Under the pieces are notes generated by a model, which ran no database searches, was not told the DNA's origin, and saw only the letters and a list, made by a program, of their open reading frames with translations. Of a DNA stretch of 64,000 bases, positions 43,691-52,778 are shown one piece after another (within the stretch, counting starts at the first letter, position 1; each line of letters opens with the position of its first letter). Source of the stretch: Brevibacillus antibioticus (lineage in GTDB: Bacteria; Bacillota; Bacilli; Brevibacillales; Brevibacillaceae); the NCBI RefSeq assembly GCF_005217615.1, contig NZ_SZNK01000001.1, positions 5,145,001 through 5,209,000 on the forward strand. Reading direction: 5' to 3'. The position numbers and the translations under genes are program-made.

Positions 43691-44671
43691 TTATGCTGTA
43701 CCGAACGTAACACCCATCTCTGTCAAGTATTGACGGTAAGCGATGCTCGCACGGTCGCATTTTAAGGACAGCTCCACTTGCAGATCGAGTGGCAGGTCCT
43801 CAGGCTTTTGGTTTTCCACGATCGGTTTATCTTGTGCAAAGATGAGGTTTTGGAAGCGAATGATTTCCTCATCGGAAAGGTTCGTCTCGTAATTAAAAGA
43901 AAGTACGCCATAAGCTACGCTTCGCGCTTCATCCAGCGGCATCACAGTTAGCAAAATGGACATGAGATTGCCGTTTTCTGCATCACGCTTCGTGAATTTT
44001 ACCGTGAGTGGACGGAGGATTTCGTAGGTGTAATAGACGTGCTTCGCTTGACCAGTACCGTCCGGGTCAGGCTGAAAAATCTTGATCTCATCCGTGCGAA
44101 TCACACCGTTCTCGTCGCGGTGAACGCGGTAATCCCCGATTTCCATGTGCGTTTCGACACCCAAATAACCCTCATGAACGACAGCCAGATGGCCTACATC
44201 CAAAAAGTTCTCTACGACGCGTGGAGGCTTGGCCATCACTGTCTGTGGCCCCCAAATGACATTTCGAAAATGCTGATCCTCAAATTCCGGCAGGGCAAAA
44301 AACTCAGGAGATTGGTTAGCGAGATTCACCCATACGAATCCATAGCGCTCTGCACAGCCGTATATAATAGCGCGGGCCTTGCCGGGAATCGCTTGATCGG
44401 CAGGCAACTGAGGGATTTTTACACAGGCTCCGGATGCTTCATATTCCCATCCGTGATACGGACAGACCAGCTTACCTTCTCGTACACAGCCCAGAGACAG
44501 GGCAGCGCCTCTATGGATACAGAGGTCTTTAAACGCATGGATTCCTTCTTTGTTGCGGAAGAGGACGACCCGCTCGCCCATAATGGTGACCTGGATCGGG
44601 CGGTCTTGCACATCCACCGAACGACAGGCGACGATCCACTCATTACGTAGCACGGTATCTTGCACGATCAT
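43691..44671 (-). CDS. Rieske-type non-haem iron oxygenase
   Basis: 326 residues from the ATG 10 nt after AAAGGGAG; a longer frame has no ribosome site. The Rieske cluster is DLCIHRGAALSLGCV with CPYHGWEY (C-x-H and C-x2-H). The mononuclear iron site is NFLDVGHLAVVHEGYLG. This is the VanA/NdmA-like single-component oxygenase branch, which mainly performs O- or N-demethylation. No reductase gene is adjacent. It is divergent from a purine-type permease, so a methylated purine or similar heterocycle is a possible substrate (inference). Confidence 0.85.
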   Translation of the reverse strand: MIVQDTVLRNEWIVACRSVDVQDRPIQVTIMGERVVLFRNKEGIHAFKDLCIHRGAALSLGCVREGKLVCPYHGWEYEASGACVKIPQLPADQAIPGKARAIIYGCAERYGFVWVNLANQSPEFFALPEFEDQHFRNVIWGPQTVMAKPPRVVENFLDVGHLAVVHEGYLGVETHMEIGDYRVHRDENGVIRTDEIKIFQPDPDGTGQAKHVYYTYEILRPLTVKFTKRDAENGNLMSILLTVMPLDEARSVAYGVLSFNYETNLSDEEIIRFQNLIFAQDKPIVENQKPEDLPLDLQVELSLKCDRASIAYRQYLTEMGVTFGTA

Positions 44672-44793
44672 TGATGAGACACTCCCTTTGGCGATACTTC
44701 GGTTATTCACCCATTGTAGCGGGAGATTAGAAGGGAAGTCAACACAAAACACGAACATTTTAGAGCGTTTCTACCTATTTATTACGTGAATAG

Positions 44794-44823
44794 TTGCCTA
44801 GAAACGTCATTATCCGGTATAAT
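44794..44823 (+). promoter_or_regulatory. Promoter of the NCS2 permease gene
   Basis: TTGCCT and a perfect TATAAT with an 18-nt spacer, 49 nt before the TTG start. The leader shows no purine aptamer. Confidence 0.6.
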
Positions 44824-44871
44824 CCCACTTATATCGTTCGTGATTAGCTAAATTACCACTAGGGAGGCCTT

Positions 44872-46227
44872 TTGAAAGTGGAACAACATCGAGAAAACAA
44901 TCAGCTTGTTGTGGGCGTCGATGACAAAATCAGTGTGGGAAAGGCGTTTTTACTTGGTTTGCAGCATGTGTTAGCTATGGACTTGTACATTGCTCCTATC
45001 ATTATTGCTGGGCTGCTGACCATGGACGCTTCAAGCACTTCTTTCTTTATTCAAATGTGTTTTCTCGCAACAGGTATCGGGACGTTGATCCAGACTGGCT
45101 TTGGACTGCGTTTACCTGTTGTGCAAGGTCCTTCCTATGTACCCATCGGTGCGCTGGCTGCGATTGGCAGTAAGCTGGGGATGGGTGCGATGATTGGCAG
45201 CATGATTCCAGGGGCGTTGTTTGTGGCCCTGATGGGTTATCCGTTGAAATGGTTTGCCAAAGCGGTTCGCAAATTCATTCCACCGCTCGTCGGCGGGACG
45301 GTGATCATCATCGTGGGCATTGCCTTGATGCCAACAGGGATGGGAAACATTTATCACTCCCCGGGAAATATTTGGACGAACATTCTGATTGCCGCCGTTT
45401 CTGCTGGTGTGCTGGTCATCTGTATGCTGCTTGGCACAAGAGCAAAGGTTGCGGGGGCGTTTTTTAGACTTGTATCTGTCCTGATTGCGATTTTTGTCGG
45501 AACGGTAACCGCTGCTTTTTTTGGAACAGTAGATTTTAGTCCGGTTGGACAAGCACCGTGGCTGTCCATGCCGAAGCTGTTTCCGTATGGTGCTCCTGTA
45601 TTTGATATTAGTGCTGTTTTGACGATGCTTTTTGTTTATATGATTATCATGATTGAAACAACAGGGACTTGGTTCGTCGTCTCTACGGTAACGAACAGTG
45701 AATTGACGGAGGAGAGACTGAATCGTGGTGCTGTCGGTGAAGGCTTGGGGTGCTTTGTCGGGGCATTATTCGGAGGTACACCTACGACTGGCTATTCCTC
45801 CAATGCCGGGTTGATTGCGGTGACAGGAGTAGGAAGCCGGATGGCGATTATGGCTGGAGGATTGATCTTGATTGCCCTTGGGCTGGTGCCGAAGCTGTCG
45901 GCGGCGATTACCTGTATACCGGAGCCAGTTATCAACGGGATTTTTGGGATCGTGTGTGTAGCGATTGTGGCGAATGGGATCAAAGTCATTCAAAACATTA
46001 CGATTGATGACCGCACGATGATGGTCATGGGTCTGCCGATTCTGCTGACGATGGCGGTAACGGTTCTACCAAAAGATGCGCTCGCCGGAGTACCAGATTT
46101 CGTGAACTACATTTTATCGTCAGGCATTACAGTAGGGGCGTTGGCAACGGTGCTTTTGAATCTGCTCATTCCAGAGGGAAAAAAGAACAGAGCGAAAGTT
46201 CCACAGCAACAGCCTGTCAGCAACTAA
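44872..46227 (+). CDS. NCS2-family purine/xanthine permease
   Basis: 451 residues, TTG start behind GGGAGG. Fourteen-helix NCS2 fold with the signature QGPSYVPIGALAAIG near residue 85, MIETTGTWFVVSTVTN with the substrate-binding Glu, and the late EGLGCFVGALFGGTPTTGYSSN. It imports a purine such as xanthine or uric acid with a cation. Divergent from the Rieske oxygenase gene, with which it may form one pathway. Confidence 0.9.
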   Translation: MKVEQHRENNQLVVGVDDKISVGKAFLLGLQHVLAMDLYIAPIIIAGLLTMDASSTSFFIQMCFLATGIGTLIQTGFGLRLPVVQGPSYVPIGALAAIGSKLGMGAMIGSMIPGALFVALMGYPLKWFAKAVRKFIPPLVGGTVIIIVGIALMPTGMGNIYHSPGNIWTNILIAAVSAGVLVICMLLGTRAKVAGAFFRLVSVLIAIFVGTVTAAFFGTVDFSPVGQAPWLSMPKLFPYGAPVFDISAVLTMLFVYMIIMIETTGTWFVVSTVTNSELTEERLNRGAVGEGLGCFVGALFGGTPTTGYSSNAGLIAVTGVGSRMAIMAGGLILIALGLVPKLSAAITCIPEPVINGIFGIVCVAIVANGIKVIQNITIDDRTMMVMGLPILLTMAVTVLPKDALAGVPDFVNYILSSGITVGALATVLLNLLIPEGKKNRAKVPQQQPVSN

Positions 46228-46232
46228 TGACA

Positions 46233-46274
46233 AACAGCCCGGCCCGGCGCACTAAGCTGCCGGGCCTGTTTTTT
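46233..46274 (+). terminator. Terminator of the permease gene
   Basis: CCCGGC and GCCGGG arms within a longer AACAG / CTGTT stem, followed by seven T residues. Confidence 0.8.
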
Positions 46275-46377
46275 TCTCATACTATCGGAAAGTATAAATT
46301 TTGTGGACCTATATTTTAGTTAAGCGGTTTTGATCTTCCTAAGTTTTAAAAAATAACGATGAGCCAATTAAGCTGGT

Positions 46378-46588
46378 GAGAAGAAAAAGCACAGAGCTCG
46401 TAGACCTTGACAACGCCCACCCAGTCGGAACTTCAAAAAGGGGACCCGCTTGTCGAACACTTCTTCCTTGAGAAACTTCCGCCCGTAGGGTGGCTTTGGC
46501 TCGACGGTCCCCTTTTTGAAATGGAGACGAGCAGTCAATCACCCATGCTGGCGTGTCAGAGTCGAAGAGAACTGTGCTTTTTCTTCTC
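46378..46588. repeat. Second nested inverted-repeat element, 211 nt
   Basis: Outer arms are an exact 17-bp inverted repeat (GAGAAGAAAAAGCACAG at 46378-46394, complement 46572-46588). Inner arms are an exact 15-bp pair (TTCAAAAAGGGGACC at 46432-46446, complement 46506-46520), with a further TGTCGA / TCGACG-type pairing inside. The order, arm lengths and total size mirror the element at 21852-22051, but the sequence differs. There is no gene inside. It lies between convergent transcription units, with the permease terminator already upstream. Confidence 0.7.
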
Positions 46589-46636
46589 CTCCACTATGTT
46601 GACTCAAACCAGAATGCCCTTCATAGGTCTTTCTTA

Positions 46637-47611
46637 TTACTTCTTCGCTCCAGTCAAATCCTGCACAGCTTCATCCAGCTGCTTTTCAATCAGAACAGGG
46701 TCGTAGCCAAGCCATCTATCCACATCGACTACGTAAACATGGTTGTTTTTTACAGCGGGTAAGTTCCTCCACAGGCTGCTTTGCTCAATTTCTTTCAAAT
46801 ACTGAGCGGCATCCTCTCCAGGGAACAGCATCAGGAAAATATGGTCGGCTGCATATTCCGGCAAAAGCTCCATGGACACGTCTTTTGACCAGAACAGCGG
46901 GTCTTTTTCGATTTCGCCCTTAATGAGTGGCGGTGGGTTCAACTGAAGGTCGTTGTACAACACATGGCCCATGTTGCGAGCACCGTACATTTTAATCGTT
47001 TTCGCACGGACGTTTAATGCTGCAACGGTCTCGTCCTTCCCGACCTTAGCCTTTACGAGCTTGCGTGCTTCCTCAACCTTTGCTTTGTACCTCTGCTCCC
47101 AAGCCTTTCCTTCTTCCTCTCGACCTAGAGCTTCCGCTACCTTTTGTACATGCCCGTAGACATCGTATTGATCGAAGTCGATCGCCACGACAGGAGCAAT
47201 CTTCGTCAGCTTTTCATATACCTGTTGCTCGTCTTCGGAACTGGTGAGGATCAAGTCAGGCTGCAACTCGAGGATTTTCTCCAGATTATAGGCATCATAG
47301 TCTCCCACGACTTCGATTCCACTGACCAGCGGCTCCATGTCCGGACCTTCCATATGTCCCTTCAACGCACCGATTGGCTTTACACCAAGGGCAAGCATGG
47401 GACCCAAATATTGCAGGGCTACGACGCGCTGAGGTTTCACAGGAATGGTAGATTCGCCTTTTGCGTGCTTCAGGACACGAGTCTCGCTGCTTTTACTCTC
47501 TTGTGCAGGCGTAGCTGGATTGGTGCTGGCTGTCTGACCGCATGCCGTGAGCAAGAACAAAGAAAGAACCATCAATCCGGGCAGCCAAGCTTGTATGCGT
47601 AATCGTTTCAT
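46637..47611 (-). CDS. Iron-siderophore ABC transporter substrate-binding lipoprotein
   Basis: 324 residues from the ATG behind GGAGGATA. Lipoprotein signal LSLFLLTACGQTAST with Cys at about 23. Two-lobe FhuD/FepB-type binding fold: KPQRVVALQYLGPMLALGV, LEKILELQPDLILTSSEDEQ and VYVVDVDRWLGYDPVLIEKQ. A Fur box lies just upstream. No permease genes are in the window, so it must share permeases encoded elsewhere. It is downstream of a Btr-like regulator with a homologous C-terminal domain. Confidence 0.9.
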   Translation of the reverse strand: MKRLRIQAWLPGLMVLSLFLLTACGQTASTNPATPAQESKSSETRVLKHAKGESTIPVKPQRVVALQYLGPMLALGVKPIGALKGHMEGPDMEPLVSGIEVVGDYDAYNLEKILELQPDLILTSSEDEQQVYEKLTKIAPVVAIDFDQYDVYGHVQKVAEALGREEEGKAWEQRYKAKVEEARKLVKAKVGKDETVAALNVRAKTIKMYGARNMGHVLYNDLQLNPPPLIKGEIEKDPLFWSKDVSMELLPEYAADHIFLMLFPGEDAAQYLKEIEQSSLWRNLPAVKNNHVYVVDVDRWLGYDPVLIEKQLDEAVQDLTGAKK

Positions 47612-47628
47612 CGTATATCCTCCATGAA

Positions 47629-47643
47629 TGAAAATGATTCTCA
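47629..47643 (-). promoter_or_regulatory. Fur box upstream of the siderophore-binding gene
   Basis: TGAAAATGATTCTCA matches the 7-1-7 Fur consensus (TGATAAT-n-ATTATCA) at 12 of 14 positions, 18 nt before the start codon. Iron repression is expected. Confidence 0.7.
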
Positions 47644-47678
47644 ATAACAAGGTTCATCTTACCTTGAACGCACTCTTT

Positions 47679-49325
47679 TCATCCATGGAGAATGTTCCGT
47701 TTTTCTTTGGATAATGTGGCTGTATTTGCATGGGTTAGTATTTGGACGGCTTCTTCCAGCTGGATGTCGAGGGAGAGGGGATCATACGAAAACCAGATCG
47801 GGTTGAGAATGACCACTTGTCCTTTTTGTACAGCAGGAATTCGTTGCCATACATCCTGTTTCATCAACTCTTTAAAGTGTGTCCGTGAGAGGTCATCATC
47901 AAAAATATGGACAAACAGCCAATCAGATGCAAATTGGCTTAATTGATTTTCGTTGATGATGGTCGCCCAGAAATTTGGATTGCGTTGCAGCTCTTTTTGA
48001 ATCATTTTGGGTGGCGTCAACTTCAAGGATTTGTACAGCACATGTCCGATATTTCTGGCACCGTATGCCAGTAGACTCTGTGGACGCACATTGAGAATCA
48101 AGAAGGTTTCTTCCTTTCGAATATGCGCGTCGATGCATCGCTTTGCTTTCAAAACCTTCTGTTCATGCTGCTTGAGCCATATGTGAGCCCGATCTTTCAT
48201 GCCAAGCACATCGGCTAGCATATTCAAATGACCAAAGACATCGTGTTCCATCCACGGAAAGGCAAGAGTAGGTGCAATCTTGGAGAAAGTAGCGTAATCT
48301 CCTGTCGATTCGGTCAAAATAAACGTCGGTTGCAATGGTTTGATCAAGTCTGGTGTGTTCTCGGGCAGGCTGACAATCTCATCTGCCTCTTTCATCCGTA
48401 ATTGCTCACGTAAATAAGTGACCTGCTCTTCCGGAGCGCCAATCGGTCTGATTCCGAGTGCCAATAAATACTCAGCATAGTGGAAGGTGACGGGTGCCAA
48501 TTGCTTCTGATTCATGCGGATAAAGACAGTCGGTGACACGCCTACCTGCTGCTTAAAGCGTCTGCTGAAGTAAAACTCATCGGCATACCCGACCAGGCGT
48601 GCTACCTCACGCAATCGTTTATTCGATTCGCGAAGTAGCGTCTTTGCATGCTCCATTCGGCAACTCGTCAAATATTCGATCGGGCTTTTGCCGACCTTTT
48701 TCTTGAAGACTTCGGTGTAATACCGAGGGGTAAAGCCAGCTCGATTCGCCAAATCATCCAAGGAGATCGGCTCCGCATAATTCGCATGCATGTAGGAAAT
48801 GGTCTGATCGACAACGCTTGACGTCTCTACTGTAGCTTGCCGTTCCGCATGGCTCCAAATCAGATGCAGCAATTGCTGAAAGCGAATTTGATTTTGAAAA
48901 GCTACCAACGGATCATTGGCTTGACGATGAGCATACAGCGTGAGGGCAAGCTCCGTGCAGTGATCGACCTGACTGAATAAGCATTGGGTGTGGGTAAGGT
49001 GCCAGGAACGGCTCGGGCTATAGGCGTTGGTGACCGGATCTTGCTGTTGCAGGACGTCAAAATAGAATACGAGAAGACGGAGTGGATCTTCTGTATCGGC
49101 ACGTACTTGCCTCTCGGCTTCTCGTGAAAGGACGAGTACACTTCCAGCTTGAAGAGTGGCTTGATCCGACTCGTCCAGCATTCCGCCCGATCCTTTTGTC
49201 ACGATGAGCACGGCATGGGTAGCCTCGCCAAAAAACGTCCATGCTTCTGTCGGTGACAAGGTGACCTGCTGTATGTCTTGAAGTAGAAACAAAGGAGTGG
49301 GCGTTAGCGATGTATTTCCTATCAT
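47679..49325 (-). CDS. btr: AraC-family regulator fused to a siderophore-binding domain (Btr-like)
   Basis: 548 residues. An N-terminal cupin-like part, a central AraC HTH (about 175-275: YAEPISLDDLANRAGFTPRY, then LREVARLVGYADEFYFSRRF) and a C-terminal periplasmic-binding-type domain of 270 residues homologous to the neighbouring lipoprotein (LAYGARNIGHVLYKSLKLTP matches its MYGARNMGHVLYNDL). The layout is that of B. subtilis Btr, which is activated by the iron-siderophore inside the cell. It likely activates the uptake gene downstream. Confidence 0.9.
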   Translation of the reverse strand: MIGNTSLTPTPLFLLQDIQQVTLSPTEAWTFFGEATHAVLIVTKGSGGMLDESDQATLQAGSVLVLSREAERQVRADTEDPLRLLVFYFDVLQQQDPVTNAYSPSRSWHLTHTQCLFSQVDHCTELALTLYAHRQANDPLVAFQNQIRFQQLLHLIWSHAERQATVETSSVVDQTISYMHANYAEPISLDDLANRAGFTPRYYTEVFKKKVGKSPIEYLTSCRMEHAKTLLRESNKRLREVARLVGYADEFYFSRRFKQQVGVSPTVFIRMNQKQLAPVTFHYAEYLLALGIRPIGAPEEQVTYLREQLRMKEADEIVSLPENTPDLIKPLQPTFILTESTGDYATFSKIAPTLAFPWMEHDVFGHLNMLADVLGMKDRAHIWLKQHEQKVLKAKRCIDAHIRKEETFLILNVRPQSLLAYGARNIGHVLYKSLKLTPPKMIQKELQRNPNFWATIINENQLSQFASDWLFVHIFDDDLSRTHFKELMKQDVWQRIPAVQKGQVVILNPIWFSYDPLSLDIQLEEAVQILTHANTATLSKEKRNILHG

Positions 49326-49705
49326 GATACCAATTCGAAGGACTCGGTTACGAGGATGCTTCCCTTGACAGATTGGACCATCGGGCAGTTTTTGCTCGCG
49401 GCTTCCATGGCTTTTTGCACTTTTTCCGCTTTCATATTTTCCCCCGTAATGATGAAGTGGAGGTGAATTTTTTCAACCCGGTTTGCCTCTGCCTCATTTC
49501 GCTGAACATCTGCTGTTACTTTCATGTCCGTGCATGGCATTCTCATCTTGTCCAATACTTTCCGCAAAACGCCGCCACTGCAAACAGCGATGGAGGAGAC
49601 CAAGAGCTGATAGGGGCGAAAGCCATACTGTTCATCACCTGATACGTGCAGCTCACCGTAGGACAGTTGAGTGACAAAGCCATTTTCTTTCGCTTGAAAT
49701 TCCAT
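49322..49705 (-). CDS. OsmC-family peroxiredoxin-like protein
   Basis: 127 residues from the ATG preceded by GGGAGGG. OsmC/YhfA fold: GFRPYQLLVSSIAVCSGGVL with the first Cys and SKNCPMVQSVKG with the second. Such proteins reduce organic peroxides. Its stop overlaps the start of the btr-like gene by 4 nt, so they are cotranscribed. Confidence 0.88.
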   Translation of the reverse strand: MEFQAKENGFVTQLSYGELHVSGDEQYGFRPYQLLVSSIAVCSGGVLRKVLDKMRMPCTDMKVTADVQRNEAEANRVEKIHLHFIITGENMKAEKVQKAMEAASKNCPMVQSVKGSILVTESFELVS

Positions 49706-49740
49706 GCATAACCCTCCCCTGAAATGGTTTTTCTTCATTA

Positions 49741-49799
49741 TAAGGAAAAAGGCACCTGCGCGACAGTAATCTATCGGTACAGGAACCTTTCCCTTTTTG
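49741..49799 (-). terminator. Probable terminator after rocB
   Basis: Minus-strand arms AAAGGTTCCTG and CAGGTGCCTTTTT form an imperfect stem with a T run right after the rocB stop. Confidence 0.45.
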
Positions 49800-51437
49800 C
49801 TATTCCTCCAATGCTTTCCCATTTTGCAAGAGAGACTGGATGCAACGAGGCAGCATGTCTTTTAACGTATCAAATGCATAGTCGATGTCCAGGCGTTCTG
49901 TCCACTGATGGGCGTCACGTCCGACTGGGCCGAGGTTCATGACAGGTACATCAAAAGCTTCGAGCTCCTGAAGCGGAATGGAGTAGCCGTTGTCCCACAA
50001 AGGCATGTTTGCTACCAATGGCTGCATGGATGCCGCCGGATATTGGAGTCCGACGTAGCTCAAGTCAGAGATACCGCCAAAGTAGTTTTGTTTGACCAAA
50101 TTGACCCGGTGCTGATCTTTCGCGTATGCCTTCATCTCTTCCATCGTCTGTTGGATCAGAGGATGCTTGCGCGAGCTGACTGCCGGGTAAAACGGCGGAG
50201 CGAAGAACAAGATCATCATCGGCGACAGTTCTTTGCACAGAATCGCTAATTGATCCACCAGCTCGATTGTGGTATCGCGGTCGTCCTTGTCGCCGCGGTT
50301 GGCGATCACATCTGCTTCCAGCTGGCGTAGTTTTTCTTCCCCGTACGTTTTCTTCGCATAGGCATACAGTTCTTCGTAAGTCATGACGGAAATGGACAGA
50401 TCACGTGGGCTAAACGGCGCGAAATTAGCAAACTGGCTCGCGTGCTTGAGGTAGTTTTGCTTCATGCGCTCTGCGACATTTCTAGCGGATTCCAGCAGCG
50501 GTTCTACGACATCCTCCATCTGCTTCTCCAGCAAAAAAAGGTTAAACAGCGTCACAGCACGGTGCGGAATTTGCACAGAGTACTCTTTTTTCAGATCCTT
50601 TTGAATCAGGTTGGTTGGCGGAGGAGAGGCTTCCCCCTCAACGACCTCGCAAAAGGATGTGTTCAGCTCCAGCTCACATGTCATTTGAGAGGCCATGTAG
50701 TTGCCGTTTAACCCAGCAAAAGGCTCGCCGACATGTGTTTCTTTGCCGTAGCAGAGGAACCCTGGTAGCACTTTTCCGATGGAGCCTGTGTACAGGTACG
50801 TATTCGTATCCCCTGGATAGCGGGTAAACATCGGCTCGGAGTTGAGCACGGTGGTGTAGCTCAGGTCGAACTCTTCGGCGATTTTCAAAAGCGCTGGGAC
50901 TGCTGCTCGCATCCCGACAGAATTCACTTCTTCGTCAGGGACGGTCAGTAGCAAAATGTTGCCGTCGAACTCTCCAGCAATCGCTTGCTCAATCATCGAC
51001 ATGTGCAGTGTCAGTCCGCATTTCATATCCATGGTGCCACGGCCAAACAGCCAGTTTCCAGTACGGATATCCTGTTGGACGTCGGCTGGCATATCTGCTT
51101 GGTTTTGCTGGAAGAGAGGAGTGAGGGTCTTGGGATCAAAAGCATGCTTCATCCAAGCGCCGTAATCCTCGACATCAACCACATCAAAATGGCTAACAAG
51201 AATGACAGTGTCCCGTACGCCTTCCTTTTTGACAAGAGCAGTGACAAAATGGCGCCCATCCCCAGTCGGATTCGCACGCACATGATCGGGATTGGCTTGA
51301 TAGTAAGGCAGGGTACGCAGCTGATCGACGACGTAGGAAGGCAAATCCTTCTCGGCAGATGATCCTGTAATGCTGGGGATGCTTACCAAATTGCACAAGA
51401 GATCAACGAGCTGCTCTTTTGTTTGCCATTTCTGCAT
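49800..51437 (-). CDS. rocB: Arginine-utilisation M20-type hydrolase RocB
   Basis: 545 residues, usual length for RocB. M20 metal-site pattern: VILVSHFDVVDVEDYG, then GRGTMDMKCGLTLHM, then LLTVPDEEVNSVGMRAA with catalytic Glu. Family-specific LFFAPPFYPAVSS and MNLGPVGRDAHQWTERL complete it. It belongs to the arginine-catabolism set and is thought to hydrolyse an arginine or ornithine derivative. It lies beside an IclR regulator and an amino-acid permease. Confidence 0.93.
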   Translation of the reverse strand: MQKWQTKEQLVDLLCNLVSIPSITGSSAEKDLPSYVVDQLRTLPYYQANPDHVRANPTGDGRHFVTALVKKEGVRDTVILVSHFDVVDVEDYGAWMKHAFDPKTLTPLFQQNQADMPADVQQDIRTGNWLFGRGTMDMKCGLTLHMSMIEQAIAGEFDGNILLLTVPDEEVNSVGMRAAVPALLKIAEEFDLSYTTVLNSEPMFTRYPGDTNTYLYTGSIGKVLPGFLCYGKETHVGEPFAGLNGNYMASQMTCELELNTSFCEVVEGEASPPPTNLIQKDLKKEYSVQIPHRAVTLFNLFLLEKQMEDVVEPLLESARNVAERMKQNYLKHASQFANFAPFSPRDLSISVMTYEELYAYAKKTYGEEKLRQLEADVIANRGDKDDRDTTIELVDQLAILCKELSPMMILFFAPPFYPAVSSRKHPLIQQTMEEMKAYAKDQHRVNLVKQNYFGGISDLSYVGLQYPAASMQPLVANMPLWDNGYSIPLQELEAFDVPVMNLGPVGRDAHQWTERLDIDYAFDTLKDMLPRCIQSLLQNGKALEE

Positions 51438-51495
51438 AAAAAACGCCTCCGTTTTCCGTATAGTGAAAACTGTTTCCGATTAGTGGGCAAAAAAA

Positions 51496-52236
51496 TTAAG
51501 GCAAGGCACCGATCTTGTGGGAAATTTCTTTGGCACTTTGTTGGGTTTGTTCAATGAGTGAGGACAAGAGCTGCTCGTTGATCCGATAGCTCGGAACGCC
51601 AATACTCAAAGCGCCCACGACCTTTTGGTTGAGACCGAAGATAGGAGCGGCAATGGATGCGGTGCCCTCGGTTTTCTCACCGTAGCTGACTGCATAGCCG
51701 TTTTGTCTGATTTCTGGCAGTCGTTCTAACAGCTCGCGACGTTTTTTTGCATCCGGGATTAGTCCAGTCACGATTTGCTCTGCTTCGGTCGGATTCATGC
51801 TGGCGAGAATCGTTTTGTTTGCCGCACCGATATGTAGCGGAATACGCTCTCCCAGATTATCCATGCTTCTGACAGACGTGGGGCCTTCCACTCGTTCGAG
51901 TACCATGGCATGAGTGCCCTGTGGAATGTTCAGATAGACAGTTTCTCGTACATTTGCTGCCAATTGCTCCATGACAGCTCGGGCGACAGCGCGCATATCC
52001 ATCTTGTCCAGGATGCGCAGCCCGATTTCCATCCACGTATAGCCGACCTTGTACTGCTTGCTCTCAGGAACCTGGAGGATGAGTCCATGCTTGATGAGGC
52101 TGCTGATTAAACGGTGTACCGTACTCAGTGGCAGGTCCGTTTGTTCAGCAATTTCCGAGATGGACCAATGCTGCTTGTTTGGATCTGATACCAGGACGGA
52201 GATGATGCTCATCGCCCGGTCAATCGATTGTACCAA
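51496..52236 (-). CDS. IclR-family transcriptional regulator
   Basis: 246 residues. Winged HTH at about 5-65 (SISEIAEQTDLPLSTVHRLI), then the IclR effector domain (LNIPQGTHAMVLERVEG, KTILASMNPTEAEQIV, SIAAPIFGLNQKVVGALSIG). It lies between rocB and a permease gene and likely controls both. The effector is unknown; arginine-derived metabolites fit the context. Confidence 0.92.
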   Translation of the reverse strand: MVQSIDRAMSIISVLVSDPNKQHWSISEIAEQTDLPLSTVHRLISSLIKHGLILQVPESKQYKVGYTWMEIGLRILDKMDMRAVARAVMEQLAANVRETVYLNIPQGTHAMVLERVEGPTSVRSMDNLGERIPLHIGAANKTILASMNPTEAEQIVTGLIPDAKKRRELLERLPEIRQNGYAVSYGEKTEGTASIAAPIFGLNQKVVGALSIGVPSYRINEQLLSSLIEQTQQSAKEISHKIGALP

Positions 52237-52420
52237 CGTGGGTTACCTCCTGGCTTTGTTGCATAGTGACTGCTCGTTGAATGTCACGCCAGCTTAATAT
52301 GACCTCAATCTATCAGAATTTTTCAACCAAATCAATATAATTTAGACTAGATAAAAATAAATTGACAAAAAATTTTAAACTGTTTTACATTAAGGATTTG
52401 ATTTTGTATTGCGGAAGTGA

Positions 52421-52706
52421 TTCCACAACCTGAAAACAGGTATCGCCTACCTTGGCAATGACTTGCTGGTTCTGGCTGGGGAGTTCATCGATTCTGAAGT
52501 GTTTAGCAAGTACAAGCATCTGATCGTGGAAAAAGAAGTCGAGTACTCTGCGAACTGCATCCATATCAACGACTACGTCATTATTCCAAAAGGCTTTGAG
52601 AGCACGAAAGCAAATCACTGACGCTGGCTACCATGTGATTGAGCTGGATATGTCTGAATTCCAGAAACAAGACGGAGGATTGAGCTGCCTGTCCCTGCGT
52701 TTCTAG
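52421..52706 (+). pseudogene. 3' remnant of a dimethylarginine dimethylaminohydrolase-like gene
   Basis: The plus strand encodes HNLKTGIAYLGNDLLVLAGE, then NCIHINDYVVIPKGFEST, stops at a frameshift near 52618, and resumes in another frame with DAGYHVIELDMSEFQKQDGG and CLSLRF. This is the C-terminal third of a DDAH/amidinotransferase-fold enzyme, with the catalytic Cys region shifted or lost and the first two thirds missing. It stands directly upstream of an arginine-type permease gene. Confidence 0.75.
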
Positions 52707-52778
52707 CGCAGGCAGTTCTCTCTTCGTTTATAGACCCCTGATAGACCTCTTAAAAAGCAAGTGAAAGAGAGGAATCAT

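Noticed and set aside
44759..44871. Purine riboswitch before the NCS2 permease gene
   Set aside because: The leader is only about 50 nt from the promoter to the start and lacks the ATATGG, TCTAC and CCGTAAA blocks.
46407..46706. Protein-coding frame through nested repeat 2
   Set aside because: The frame is explained by the inverted-repeat arms, has no ribosome site and overlaps the end of the siderophore-binding gene on the other strand.
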